Positions 17,556 through 32,897 of a stretch of 64,000 nucleotides of DNA are shown here, one piece after another. The stretch lies in contig JBAVYH010000034.1 of the NCBI GenBank assembly GCA_049698695.1, positions 98,812 through 162,811 on the forward strand, given 5' to 3'. This stretch comes from Bog-375 sp049698695. GTDB taxonomy: Bacteria; Acidobacteriota; Terriglobia; Bryobacterales; Bryobacteraceae. Position numbers and translations under genes: made by a program. Every line of letters begins with the position of its first letter. Position 1 is the first letter of the stretch. Under the pieces are notes generated by a model. That model searched no databases. It saw only the letters and a program-made list of their open reading frames with translations, and had not been told where the DNA came from.

Positions 17556-19843
17556 AGCGCGCGGTTTCCGCTGCAGCGGCCGTGGCCGCGCTGGCGTTCG
17601 CGCTGGCGGCCCAGCAGCAACGGATTCCGCACGCCGGATACGTCTATCCCGCCGGAGGCCGGCAGGGCACCAGCATCGAAGTCCGCGTCGGCGGCCAGTT
17701 TTTGAATGGCGCCAATGCAGCATATGTTTCTGGAAGCGGTGTGCAGGCGAAAGTAATGCAATATGTAAGGCCGCTGACCGGAATGGAAGCCCAGAAGTTG
17801 CGCGACGAGATGCAGAAGCTGAGGGAAAAGCGGGCGGCGGCGCAGAAGCCGGCACCGGCGGGTTCCCCCGGCGTCAGCTTCACCGAAACGGATGTGAAGA
17901 AGGTGGCGGAGATCCGCGACGAGTTGGAGGGCGTGCAGCGCAGCCGATCGATTCCGGCGATTGCCGAAATCGCGATTCTGCAGGTGGACATCGCGCCGGA
18001 CGCCGCGGTGGGCCCTCGGAAGCTGCGATTGGAGACAGCCGGCGGGCTGACCAATCCGATCGTATTCTGCGTGGGCGAGCTGCCGGAATTCACGCGGCAG
18101 CCGGCCCGCGTGGCGCCCGCCTACAATGTGGTCAACGGCGCGACCCCGGCGAACCGCGCGGTAGCGCGCCCGCCGGAGCCGCCTACCGAGATCACGCTGC
18201 CGGCGGTGTTGAACGGCCAGATGACGCCCGGTACGGCGGACCAATATCGCTTCCAGGCAAAGCGGGGCCAGCACCTGGTAATCGAGGCCAGCGCGCGGGC
18301 GCTGATACCTTACCTTTCCGACGCCGTGCCCGGATGGTTTCAAGCGGCGCTGACGCTGCGCGACGGGCAGGGGAGGGAACTCGAATCGGCGGACCATTTC
18401 TTCTTCCATCCCGATCCGCTGCTCCATTACGAGGTTCCGGCCGACGGTGAGTACGTTGTAGGGATCCACGATTCGATTTACCGCGGGCGGGAGGACTTCG
18501 TTTACCGCATCAGCATCGGTGAGCTGCCGGTCATCACTGGCATCTTCCCATTGGGCGCGAAGGCCGGGGCGCGAACGGCGATCGAGACACAGGGCTGGAA
18601 TCTGCCCGCGGCGCGGATCACGGAGAACTTCAAGGGCAAGGCGAAGGGCGTGTACCCGGTTTCTGTGCGGAACGATGAATGGACCTCCAACAGCGTGCCT
18701 CTTGCCCTGGATTCCCTGCCGGAGACGATGGCCCGCGCGGGGATCGGCCGGAGGGAAAAAGCGCAGCGGGTGAAGCTGCCGATTATCGTCAACGGGCGCA
18801 TCGCGCAGCCCGGCGAGACGAAGTTTTTCCGCTTCGAGGGGCGCGCCGGCGAAGGAATTGTAGCCGAGGTATCGGCGCGCAGGCTGGGCTCGCCGCTCGA
18901 TTCGACGCTGCGGCTGACAGATGCAGCCGGGAGACAGATCGCCTTCAACGACGATTTCGAAGACCCGGCCGCCGGCCTGATCACGCACCAGGCCGATTCG
19001 CTCATTTCCTGCAAGCTGCCGTCTAAAGGGATTTATTTCTTGCAAGTGGCGGATGCGGAGCGCAAGGGTGGCCCGGAGTACGGATACCGGCTGCGCATCA
19101 GCCAGCCGCGGCCGGATTTCGAACTGCGCGTGGCGCCTTCGAGCGTCAATCTGCGCGCCGGCGCGACGGTTCCGATCACGGTGCGCGCCATACGCCGCGA
19201 CGGTTTCGCGGGCGAGATCGCGCTGAGCCTGAAGGATGCGCCGGCCGATTTCACCCTGAGCGGCGCGGCGGTTCCCTCCGGACAGGACAAGGTGCGGGTG
19301 ACGCTGACGGCGCCGCGGACGCCGGTTGACCAGCCTCTTTCGATTCACCTGACCGGGAGGGCGACCATCGATGGCCGCGAAGTAACGCGCACCGCGGTTC
19401 CTGCCGAAGAGATGGAGCAGGCGTTTGCATACCATCACCTGGTGGCGGAGGACGCGTGGATGGTGCGCGTGATCGGCGCGGGTGCGCGCGGAGTTGGGTG
19501 GCGGCCGATCGAAAAGCCGGTGAAGCTGGCGTCCGGCGCCGCCACGCCAGTCGAAGTCTTCGTTCCTCCCCGCTTTCAGCGCGGAGTGACGCTGGCGTTG
19601 GACGAACCGCCGGAGGGAATTTCGATTCAGAGCGTAACCCCGGAACGCGACGGCGTCCGGGTGGTTCTGCGTCTTGAGGCCGGCAAAGCCAGGCCGGGGC
19701 TGAAAGGCAATCTGATTCTGGACGCGTTCCGCGATGTGGCGCCGAATGCCGCGACCGGGAATCGGCCGCGCCGGCGTCAGCCGCTGGGAACGCTGCCGGC
19801 CATCCCCTTCGAAGTAGTGGAAGCGGCGGTCCCGCGCAGATAA
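17552..19843 (+). CDS. Secreted multi-domain protein with pre-peptidase C-terminal-like beta domains
   Basis: Protein of 763 aa beginning at a GTG that overlaps the DUF1501 stop. A signal peptide covers residues 1-20. An N-terminal Ig/TIG-like region (GYVYPAGGRQGTSIEVRVGG) is followed by a charged coiled-coil-like stretch near residues 75-125. Two pre-peptidase C-terminal-like beta domains follow: one near 215-330 (GTADQYRFQAKRGQHLVIE) and one near 410-520 (GETKFFRFEGRAGEGIVAE). The rest is beta-sandwich sequence. Proteins of this design accompany DUF1553/DUF1501 pairs in Solibacter-like genomes and may bind extracellular polymers or proteins. No catalytic motif is visible. Confidence 0.85.
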   Translation: MKRAVSAAAAVAALAFALAAQQQRIPHAGYVYPAGGRQGTSIEVRVGGQFLNGANAAYVSGSGVQAKVMQYVRPLTGMEAQKLRDEMQKLREKRAAAQKPAPAGSPGVSFTETDVKKVAEIRDELEGVQRSRSIPAIAEIAILQVDIAPDAAVGPRKLRLETAGGLTNPIVFCVGELPEFTRQPARVAPAYNVVNGATPANRAVARPPEPPTEITLPAVLNGQMTPGTADQYRFQAKRGQHLVIEASARALIPYLSDAVPGWFQAALTLRDGQGRELESADHFFFHPDPLLHYEVPADGEYVVGIHDSIYRGREDFVYRISIGELPVITGIFPLGAKAGARTAIETQGWNLPAARITENFKGKAKGVYPVSVRNDEWTSNSVPLALDSLPETMARAGIGRREKAQRVKLPIIVNGRIAQPGETKFFRFEGRAGEGIVAEVSARRLGSPLDSTLRLTDAAGRQIAFNDDFEDPAAGLITHQADSLISCKLPSKGIYFLQVADAERKGGPEYGYRLRISQPRPDFELRVAPSSVNLRAGATVPITVRAIRRDGFAGEIALSLKDAPADFTLSGAAVPSGQDKVRVTLTAPRTPVDQPLSIHLTGRATIDGREVTRTAVPAEEMEQAFAYHHLVAEDAWMVRVIGAGARGVGWRPIEKPVKLASGAATPVEVFVPPRFQRGVTLALDEPPEGISIQSVTPERDGVRVVLRLEAGKARPGLKGNLILDAFRDVAPNAATGNRPRRRQPLGTLPAIPFEVVEAAVPRR

Positions 19844-19859
19844 GCGACCACGCGGCGGG

Positions 19860-20963
19860 TTAGCGGCGGCCGGCTTGCTTGCGCCGTTGCGTGCGGCGGA
19901 AGCCCTCGGCGCGGCCTCTGGGCGTTCTCGGGAAAGGCAGGACGACGCTTTTCGAACGCGATTCCGTTTGCGTGCAATCCGTGCCGGTTCCGGCGGTGAG
20001 CAACTCGCGAATCACTTTGTTCCTGCTCGAGGAGCTCTCCACATAGTCGACACCGGTGCTGGTCAGCGCATAGTCGGAGTTGTCTTCCATCACGGCGACG
20101 AACCCCTTCGACCGCAGGTACCAGAGAGTGAAATTCAGGTACTCACGCGGGAAAGCCATGCGCCGCTCCAGTTCCAGCACCGAAACTCCCGGCTTACTTT
20201 CGCAGATACGGCGGCGCTGGTATAGCAGGGAGAGGACACCCAAGCGCCGGTTAGTTTCACCCTCAATTCCATCCACAAAAGATTTCTGCCAAAAGACGGG
20301 CATGGGCTCGGGCGGCTGGCACTGGCGGGTAGCGTCGTACTCCGCGCGCAACGCCGCGTCGCTGAGCGTTTGATACGCCTCGCGCAATAGGAGGAAGCGC
20401 TCCAGGCTGCCGGTTCGGGGATTGTCCGGGTGAAAGCGCGACGCCATGATGCGATAGACCCGGTGAATCGTTTCGGAGTCGGCGTTGGGGCTGATCTGCA
20501 GGACCTCGTAGTAATCGGCGTTCTTCGACAAGGGCGCGTCCGTGGGGGGCCTGAACTGGTCCTCCGGAGCAGCGGCCGGTTCGGTTAGGGGTTCCTCTGG
20601 AACGGGTGGCATCTTTGAATAAGTCCTCGCAGGGGCAGGCTCAGCCGCCGGCGTGGTCCGCGGCTCGGGACGGTCCGTGTTCTCCAATTTCGGTTTCGGT
20701 TCGGGTTCACGCTCAGGTTCCACCGGACGCGCGGGCGCGACGAAATCGGCGTCGGCACGCGCGGCGGTCCACGTCCGCAAGGCCGAAGCCACGCGGTCGG
20801 GCCGCTTTTTGACGGGAGCGAATTCGAGCCGCGCTTCACCCGGCGCAGGGTTCAGCCCATCCAGCACAGGCTGGAAGCGGCGCATGCGCTTGTGCTGCGC
20901 GCGGATGATGCTCCCCAGCACCAGCATCACGGTAACCGCGTAAAGCCCGGCGGTGAGCATCAT
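19860..20963 (-). CDS. Membrane-anchored J-domain (DnaJ-like) protein with C-terminal winged-helix-like region
   Basis: Protein of 367 aa. Residues about 3-20 are a transmembrane anchor (GLYAVTVMLVLGSII). Residues about 75-145 are a low-complexity Pro/Glu linker. A J domain spans about 150-210 (DYYEVLQISPNADSETIHRV, HPD at 178-180, REAYQTLSDAALRAEYD), so it can stimulate a DnaK-type ATPase. It lacks the Gly/Phe and zinc-finger parts of DnaJ. Residues about 235-320 look like a winged helix (VSVLELERRMAFPREYLNFT, LRSKGFVAVMEDNSDYALTS). The ATG at 20963 is chosen because it overlaps the stop of the 88-aa gene upstream (ATGA). The topology (anchor, linker, J, winged helix) is unusual and client proteins are unknown. 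Confidence 0.8.
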   Translation of the reverse strand: MMLTAGLYAVTVMLVLGSIIRAQHKRMRRFQPVLDGLNPAPGEARLEFAPVKKRPDRVASALRTWTAARADADFVAPARPVEPEREPEPKPKLENTDRPEPRTTPAAEPAPARTYSKMPPVPEEPLTEPAAAPEDQFRPPTDAPLSKNADYYEVLQISPNADSETIHRVYRIMASRFHPDNPRTGSLERFLLLREAYQTLSDAALRAEYDATRQCQPPEPMPVFWQKSFVDGIEGETNRRLGVLSLLYQRRRICESKPGVSVLELERRMAFPREYLNFTLWYLRSKGFVAVMEDNSDYALTSTGVDYVESSSSRNKVIRELLTAGTGTDCTQTESRSKSVVLPFPRTPRGRAEGFRRTQRRKQAGRR

Positions 20964-21226
20964 GACGCGACCGCCATGGTGCGGGCTCCCAGCGGGTACC
21001 GGCAGATATCTTCCAGCTCCGGCGTGGCGCACCCATGGCTTTCGCAATGCTCGACCAGTTTTCGAAAAGTATCGAGCCGAAACCCCTCGACCCGACGCAG
21101 TTCCGTAGAAGCACACTCGATGTTGGTCACGGTGACTGCCCGATTGAGGTAGTCCTGGGCTTGGCGCACCAGATCGAGAGCCATCAAATATTGGATTCCC
21201 AGTTCGTCGCTAAGTTCGCAGACCAT
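20960..21226 (-). CDS. Small protein coupled to the J-domain gene, unknown function
   Basis: Predicted soluble helical protein of 88 aa with three cysteines (in CELSDELG, IECASTEL and HCESHGCATPELEDICRY). The start ATG is at 21226; its stop overlaps the ATG of the membrane J-domain protein by ATGA, a strong sign that it is a real translated gene. No signal peptide or transmembrane helix. Hydrophobic heptads (YLMALDLVRQAQDYLNRAV) suggest a helical bundle. I do not recognise a family. The coupling suggests a partner or adaptor of the J-domain protein. Confidence 0.65.
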   Translation of the reverse strand: MVCELSDELGIQYLMALDLVRQAQDYLNRAVTVTNIECASTELRRVEGFRLDTFRKLVEHCESHGCATPELEDICRYPLGARTMAVAS

Positions 21227-21454
21227 TTGATCCCAGGATGCCTGAGGTTGCTATCCAGGGACAGTCCAATCCGTACCAATTTCGCCGCTGGTAAGTTTGG
21301 GGCATTTTCAGTACGTACGAAGGTTTTACGGGACGGGGTACCGATGAGACTTTTCGGCCAAACTTCTGGGCGTTTTCGTACGGTCTGGGGCGACGGCCTG
21401 CCCTAGCCTGTACGCGCCGCCGTCACTCTATTTACGAGTGCGCGCATGGTGGTT

Positions 21455-21475
21455 GGACGCTAGTTGCCAGCGTCC
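21455..21475 (-). terminator. Hairpin after the zinc-ribbon membrane protein gene
   Basis: Inverted repeat with 7-bp arms (GGACGCT at 21455-21461 and AGCGTCC at 21469-21475) and a 7-base loop, five bases beyond the stop of the minus-strand gene ending at 21480. There is no T-run after it, so it may act as a transcript 3' end stabiliser or a Rho-assisted terminator rather than an intrinsic one. Confidence 0.4.
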
Positions 21476-21479
21476 GGCT

Positions 21480-21854
21480 TCACTCCGCGCGGCGGTCCGA
21501 TGGGCGGCGCGCGCTGGCATCGGGGCCGCCATTTTCCGGCTTCGCGGCTCTGTCTTTGCCCTTCAGCATACTCGCGAGTACGACCGCGGCCGGCACGGCC
21601 GCCAGCAGCGCGTACTTGATCCGCGTCTTGCGCGGCGTAGGGAGGTTCGGGGGCACGACGCCGGCGTCATGCGAGTGATCAATCGCTTTCCCCATGCGCA
21701 TTTCGTCCAGGTTGTACTCGAATTGTTTTCCGCAATCCAGGCAAACCACGTAGCTCTGGCTGTGCGGTTGCCCTGCCTTGGTGATCGGCGCGACCGGGCG
21801 GGTAAGGCGCCGGTGGGGACAACGGAACAGGATATTGAGCAGGCTGTCGATCAT
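21480..21854 (-). CDS. Small zinc-ribbon-like membrane protein, unknown function
   Basis: Protein of 124 aa. The N-terminal part has a CxH...CxxC ligand set (C12, H14, C38, C41; FRCPHRR and VVCLDCGKQF), suggesting a one-site zinc ribbon. A single transmembrane segment lies near residues 78-97 (RIKYALLAAVPAAVVLASML) and the tail is charged. The arrangement places the zinc ribbon on the cytoplasmic side if the positive-inside rule holds (RKTRIK flanks the helix). ATG start at 21854. I recall similar small proteins in other Acidobacteria but no function. It is followed on the same strand by the 88-aa/J-domain pair after a 253-base gap. Confidence 0.72.
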   Translation of the reverse strand: MIDSLLNILFRCPHRRLTRPVAPITKAGQPHSQSYVVCLDCGKQFEYNLDEMRMGKAIDHSHDAGVVPPNLPTPRKTRIKYALLAAVPAAVVLASMLKGKDRAAKPENGGPDASARRPSDRRAE

Positions 21855-21975
21855 ACTCGGGCTGAGGACGCGGGTCCTTAGATATATTGTCGCAGGGTGC
21901 GCGACGCGGTGCGCATGGCTGCGTCGGACTCCGCGAGTGTCCCGTCTCTGAAGTTCGTTGGCGAGGCTCGATATT

Positions 21976-22014
21976 GTATCAGGGCAACGGCTTCAGCCGG
22001 CTTCAGCCGTGCCC
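21976..22014. repeat. REP-like palindromic repeat, copy 1
   Basis: Shares GTATCAGGGC, GGCTTCAGCC and GTGCC elements with the copy at 22088-22114. In this copy the GGCTTCAGCC core is duplicated, giving an imperfect and longer hairpin. Repeats of this kind are typically intergenic and dispersed. Confidence 0.6.
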
Positions 22015-22087
22015 TGGAGTTTCTGCACTTCCGAATGCGCGGGGATGATTAGCCCGAAATCCCACGGCGGAACTTCGAATCAGCTTT

Positions 22088-22114
22088 GTATCAGGGCACG
22101 GCTTCAGCCGTGCC
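22088..22114. repeat. REP-like palindromic repeat, copy 2
   Basis: Contains the interrupted palindrome GGCACGGCTTCAGCCGTGCC, a near-perfect stem with a TTCA centre. It begins with the same GTATCAGGGC sequence as the copy 112 bases to the left, so the two are related copies. Confidence 0.65.
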
Positions 22115-22275
22115 GGCGGTGGACCTTTAGATATGGCCTTTAGGCCCCGTGCTGGAGCGATGGCTCTAAGACTCTGGAATCGTGTTGCGGACTTGTCGGA
22201 CATGACACCGGAACAAAACGGGAGGACCGCAACGTTGGCGCGCGCGGGAGCGGCAATGGAGCACGCTCGGCCCAT

Positions 22276-22305
22276 TTGAAACGCGACGTGTATATCTCTT
22301 ATACT
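22276..22305 (+). promoter_or_regulatory. Sigma-70-type promoter of the pyrophosphatase gene
   Basis: TTGAAA at 22276-22281 and TATACT at 22300-22305 with an 18-base spacer, placing the transcript start near 22312 and giving a leader of about 42 bases that carries a GAGGAGG ribosome site at 22338-22344. Identified by match to the consensus; not tested. Confidence 0.6.
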
Positions 22306-22353
22306 GGATGGTCTGCACGGATTCATCCGTATTCCTAGAGGAGGATTTACCAG

Positions 22354-24906
<2,553 letters not shown>

Positions 24907-24933
24907 GTAGGAATCGGATCGGTAACAACTCTT

Positions 24934-24963
24934 CCAGGTGAGGCGGACGTGTCCGCGGCCTGG
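24934..24963 (+). terminator. Hairpin downstream of the pyrophosphatase gene
   Basis: Stem GCGGAC/GTCCGC (24943-24948 and 24951-24956) inside an outer CCAGG/CCTGG stem (24934-24938 and 24959-24963), 28 bases past the hppA stop. A second GC-rich stem lies at 24975-24982 with 25009-25016 (GACCGGCG/CGCCGGTC). There is no clear T-run, so termination strength is uncertain. Confidence 0.45.
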
Positions 24964-25030
24964 AAACACCATGGGACCGGCGACCTAGGCGCGCCAATGC
25001 GGCGCGGGCGCCGGTCTCGGTTCCCGCCCC

Positions 25031-25039
25031 TGATACAAT
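25031..25039 (+). promoter_or_regulatory. Extended -10 promoter placed for a leaderless acyl-CoA synthetase transcript
   Basis: TGATACAAT (extended -10 with TACAAT at 25034-25039) ends six bases before the ATG at 25046. No -35 box is visible at the usual distance. Transcription would begin at or next to the start codon, and no ribosome site is present, which fits leaderless translation. Confidence 0.45.
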
Positions 25040-25045
25040 CCATGC

Positions 25046-26605
25046 ATGATCGTCCCGTTGAGCCCTGTCCGCTTTCTCTACCGCGCCGTCGATCTGTTCG
25101 GCCGCAAGACCGGCGTGGTCTCGGGCGATCGCCGCTTCACTTACGCTGAATTCGGCGAGCGCTGCGAGCGGCTGGCAGCCGGCCTGCTTTCCGAAGGCGT
25201 GCAGCCGGGCGACCGCGTCGCCTATCTCAGCCTGAACACGCACCAGCTTCTGGAAGGCTACTTTGGGGTGCCGCTGGCGCGCGCCGCCGTGATGCCGCTG
25301 AACGTTCGCCTGGCGGCGCCGGAGCTGGCCGCCATCCTCCAGCACGCCCAGCCGCGCGTGTTGATTTACGAGCCTGATTTTGCGCCCCTGGTGGAGCACC
25401 TGCGCCCGCTCTGCCCCCGCGTGTTCGCGACCGGCCCGGCGTACGAAGAGCTGCTCAACCGCGGCCGCATCGAGCGGCCGGATATTTTCAGCTTCGATGA
25501 AAACGCGCTCTGTGAGCTGTTCTACACCAGCGGCTCGACTGGCACGCCGAAGGGCGTGATGCTCTCGCATCGCACGCTCTATCTACACGCCATGTACGTC
25601 GCCGCGCTGATGCTGCGCGAAGATTCCGGTGTGGACCTGCACACCATTCCGCTATTTCATGCCAACGGCTGGGGCCAGGCCCACGCCGCCACGCTGCACG
25701 GATTGACGCAGGTGATGGTGCGCCGCTTCGATCCGCCGCAGGTGCTGCGCCTCATTCAAGAGGAGAAGGCCAGCTTCATGGCGCTGGTGCCGACGATGGC
25801 GGGCGCATTACTTCAGTGCCCGAACCCCGGCCAGTATGACCTCTCCAGCATGAGATACATCATGCTGGGCGGCGCTGCCTCTTCGCCTGAGCTGGTGGCG
25901 GGACTGGAGAAGATGTTCCGCTGCGACGTCAGCGCCGGCTACGGCCTCACCGAAACCAGCCCGGTGGCGACTTGCGCGCGCGACAAAACGACCGTTCCGA
26001 TTGCCACCGACGAAGAGCGCTGGCAGCGCCGCTCCATGACCGGATGGGCCGTGCCGGGCTGCGAAGTCCGCGTGGCGGACCTCAAAATGAACGACGTGCC
26101 GCACGACGGTGCGACCATCGGCGAGGTGCTGGTGCGCGGCGATATCGTGATGGAAGGTTATTACAACGACCCGGCCGGCACGGCCGCCGTGATGACCGAC
26201 GGCTGGCTGCATACCGGCGATATGGCGGTTTGGGACGAGGAAAACTACGTCCAGATCGTCGACCGCCGGAAGGACATCATCATCAGCGGGGGCGAAAACA
26301 TTTCCTCCATCGAAGTGGAACGCGCCATCGGCGCGCACCCGGCGGTGCTGGAATGCGCCGTGGTGGCCGCGCCCGATCCGCAATGGGGCGAAGTGCCGGC
26401 CGCGTTTGTGTGCGTCAAACCCGGCGAGAAGCTAGATGAGGCACAGCTCCTCGAGTTCCTGCAAGGTCGCATCGGGCGTTTCAAAATGCCGCGCCGTTTT
26501 CAGTTCAGCGACGCCCCACTCCCCAAGACCGGCACCGGCAAAATCATCAAACGCCAATTGCGGGAAACGTTTTGGGAAGGCAAAGAGCGGCGGGTGCAAG
26601 GCTAG
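25046..26605 (+). CDS. Acyl-CoA synthetase, long-chain-fatty-acid type (AMP-binding)
   Basis: Enzyme of 519 aa that would activate a carboxylic acid with ATP to an acyl-adenylate and transfer it to CoA. The P-loop YTSGSTGTPKGVMLSH (about 160-175), the GYGLTETSP adenylate motif, the TGD motif in GWLHTGDMAVWDEE and the hinge DRRKDIIISGGENISS are all intact, as is the C-terminal lysine motif PKTGTGKIIKRQLRE. The length and motifs resemble medium- or long-chain acyl-CoA ligases close to AlkK/FadD. Substrate chain length cannot be decided. It follows hppA after terminator-like hairpins, so it is probably transcribed from its own promoter. Confidence 0.92.
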   Translation: MIVPLSPVRFLYRAVDLFGRKTGVVSGDRRFTYAEFGERCERLAAGLLSEGVQPGDRVAYLSLNTHQLLEGYFGVPLARAAVMPLNVRLAAPELAAILQHAQPRVLIYEPDFAPLVEHLRPLCPRVFATGPAYEELLNRGRIERPDIFSFDENALCELFYTSGSTGTPKGVMLSHRTLYLHAMYVAALMLREDSGVDLHTIPLFHANGWGQAHAATLHGLTQVMVRRFDPPQVLRLIQEEKASFMALVPTMAGALLQCPNPGQYDLSSMRYIMLGGAASSPELVAGLEKMFRCDVSAGYGLTETSPVATCARDKTTVPIATDEERWQRRSMTGWAVPGCEVRVADLKMNDVPHDGATIGEVLVRGDIVMEGYYNDPAGTAAVMTDGWLHTGDMAVWDEENYVQIVDRRKDIIISGGENISSIEVERAIGAHPAVLECAVVAAPDPQWGEVPAAFVCVKPGEKLDEAQLLEFLQGRIGRFKMPRRFQFSDAPLPKTGTGKIIKRQLRETFWEGKERRVQG

Positions 26606-26630
26606 ACCCGCGGCGCAGTCACATAGCGGC

Positions 26631-26690
26631 CGTGGCGCGGGCTGTCAAGCCTGCTGTGTCGAGATTCATCTCGACATTTCTTCCCGGAAA
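26631..26690. repeat. Dispersed hairpin repeat, copy A
   Basis: Begins CGTGGCGCGGGCTGTC, matching the element at 42598. It contains a stem TGTCGAGAT/ATCTCGACA (26657-26665 and 26668-26676) with a two-base centre, followed by TTTCTTCCC. Compared with copy B the stem bases differ on both sides so that pairing is kept. It lies between the convergent acyl-CoA synthetase and gltD genes, which also suits a bidirectional terminator. Confidence 0.65.
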
Positions 26691-26788
26691 TCCTGTCCCG
26701 GAAAGGGCTGCTGACCTGCTCGGAGTTCCAACAGAAAGAAAAGCCGGGATGAATGTTGGCTCAGCAGGCAAGACAGCCCGCGCCGTCC

Positions 26789-28210
26789 TTACGCCAGTTT
26801 GGTGGCGCCGGTGAGGAAGCGGTCGATGCCTCGGGCGGCTTTGCGGCCTTCGGCGATGGCCCAGACCACCAGGGATTGGCCGCGGCGCATATCGCCGGCG
26901 GCGAACACGCCGGGTACGCTCGACATGTAATTGGCGTCGGCGGCCACGTTGCCGCGCGGGTCCAGCGCCACGCCGAGCTGCTCGATCATGCCGTTCTTCA
27001 CCGGGCCGAGGAAGCCCATGGCGAGCAGCACCAGGTCGGCATCGATGGCGAATTCGCTGCCGCCGATGGCTTCGAACTTGGGCGGCGGGCCGACGCGCAC
27101 GGCATGCAGTTGCTCCACCTGGCCGCGCTCGTCGCCGGTGAAACCGGAGGTGGCGACGCCCCAATCGCGCACCCCGCCTTCTTCATGCGAGCTTTCGATG
27201 CGCAGTTGCATGGGCCAGAGCGGCCACGGCGTGGAGGGCGACCGGTCATCGGGCGGTTTGGGCAGCAACTCGAATTGGGTGACCGAAAGCGCACCCTGCC
27301 GATGACTCGTCCCCAGGCAATCGGCGCCGGTATCGCCGCCACCGATGATGATGACGCGCTTGCCGGTGGCCAGGATGGCTTCCGAATCGGGAACCGTGTC
27401 TCCTTCGCAGCGCCGGTTCTGCTGCGGCAGGAACTCCATGGCGAAGTGAATGCCGTGCAGATTGCGGCCGGGCACGTTGAGGTCACGCGGATGTTCGGAG
27501 CCGCCAGCCAACAGGATGGCGCCGAACTCTTTGCGCAGGTCCTGCACGGGGACATTGCCACCGACGTGAGCTCCGGTCTCGAACTCGACCCCTTCGCTGC
27601 GCATCTGCTCCAGGCGCCGGTCGATGAGGTGCTTCTCCATTTTGAAATTGGGGATGCCGTAGCGCAGCAGGCCGCCGATGCGGTCGTTCTTTTCGAACAC
27701 GGTGACGGCGTGGCCGGCGCGCGCCAGTTGCTGTGCCGCGGCCAGCCCGGCGGGTCCCGACCCCACCACGGCCACGCGCTTGCCGGTCTTGACCGCGGCC
27801 GGCTCCGGACGGATGAAGCCTTCTTCAAAGGCGCGATCGATGATGGAGCGTTCGATCTGCTTGATGGTGACCGGCGGCTCATTGATGCCGAGCACGCAGG
27901 AGGCTTCGCAGGGAGCCGGACAGATGCGCCCGGTGAATTCGGGGAAATTGTTGGTGGAGTGCAACTGCCGCACAGCGTCGTGCCAGCGGCCGTGGTAGAT
28001 GAGGTCGTTCCAATCCGGGATCAGGTTGGTGAGCGGGCAGCCGGTGTGGCAGAAGGGAACGCCGCAATCCATGCAGCGGGCAGCCTGGCTGCGCAGGTTC
28101 GGCTCGGGGAAGGGGCGATAGATTTCAAACCAGTCGTTGATGCGTTCCGCCGGCGGGCGGCGTTCGGCCACCTCGCGCGTATATTCCATGAACCCGGTTG
28201 TTTTTCCCAT
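26789..28210 (-). CDS. gltD: Glutamate synthase (NADPH) small subunit
   Basis: Beta subunit of glutamate synthase, 473 aa, passing electrons from NADPH through FAD to the large subunit. N-terminal cysteine motifs for iron-sulfur clusters are intact (CMDCGVPFCHTGCP near residues 46-59, CPAPCEASC near 97-105). An FAD-binding Rossmann motif (VAVVGSGPAGLAAAQQLARA, about 146-165) and an NADPH-binding motif (VIIIGGGDTGADC, about 288) follow, and the C-terminal GVFAAGDMRRGQSLVVWAI is typical. Full length for the family. It lies 63 bases downstream of gltB on the same strand with a hairpin between them. Confidence 0.95.
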   Translation of the reverse strand: MGKTTGFMEYTREVAERRPPAERINDWFEIYRPFPEPNLRSQAARCMDCGVPFCHTGCPLTNLIPDWNDLIYHGRWHDAVRQLHSTNNFPEFTGRICPAPCEASCVLGINEPPVTIKQIERSIIDRAFEEGFIRPEPAAVKTGKRVAVVGSGPAGLAAAQQLARAGHAVTVFEKNDRIGGLLRYGIPNFKMEKHLIDRRLEQMRSEGVEFETGAHVGGNVPVQDLRKEFGAILLAGGSEHPRDLNVPGRNLHGIHFAMEFLPQQNRRCEGDTVPDSEAILATGKRVIIIGGGDTGADCLGTSHRQGALSVTQFELLPKPPDDRSPSTPWPLWPMQLRIESSHEEGGVRDWGVATSGFTGDERGQVEQLHAVRVGPPPKFEAIGGSEFAIDADLVLLAMGFLGPVKNGMIEQLGVALDPRGNVAADANYMSSVPGVFAAGDMRRGQSLVVWAIAEGRKAARGIDRFLTGATKLA

Positions 28211-28231
28211 CTCGACTCCGTATCAAATCCA

Positions 28232-28251
28232 CCGGCGGCAAAGACCGCCGG
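28232..28251 (-). other. Hairpin between gltB and gltD
   Basis: Inverted repeat CCGGCGG (28232-28238) and CCGCCGG (28245-28251) with loop CAAAGA in the 63-base gap between gltB stop and gltD start. It could stabilise the upstream message or attenuate gltD expression. No T-run follows on the minus strand. Confidence 0.5.
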
Positions 28252-28273
28252 CGCTACCGGCTTAAGGACGGCG

Positions 28274-32785
<4,512 letters not shown>

Positions 32786-32868
32786 AAATTGTCCCGATGC
32801 CATCCACGACTGCTGGAGGGTAATCCTGCCGCGGTTGGATTGAGTCTCGGCGGTTGCCTTAGCTCACA

Positions 32869-32897
32869 AGTGTATCAGCACCGCTAGTATTAGGCAA
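32869..32897 (-). promoter_or_regulatory. gltBD promoter
   Basis: On the minus strand, -35 TTGCCT (32892-32897) and -10 TACACT (32869-32874) with a 17-base spacer; the -10 is also preceded by TGA, giving the extended form TGATACACT. The transcript would begin near 32862 with a leader of about 77 bases. Confidence 0.6.

Larger units (their letters stand above)
21855..22275. other. Intergenic region with two REP-like palindromes
   Basis: No credible gene. It separates a minus-strand small gene from the pyrophosphatase gene and holds two related palindromic repeats (annotated separately) and the upstream part of the pyrophosphatase promoter region. Short open frames here have no ribosome sites or protein-like composition. 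Confidence 0.6.

Noticed and set aside
17096..19438. Minus-strand open frame (over 700 codons) opposite the pre-peptidase-domain protein
   Set aside because: Spans two unrelated plus-strand genes and is Arg/His-rich, as expected for antisense of high-GC genes.
28211..28273. ANTAR target leader between gltB and gltD
   Set aside because: Only one hairpin is present and its six-base loop does not carry the paired A1/G4 hexaloop pattern on two stems.
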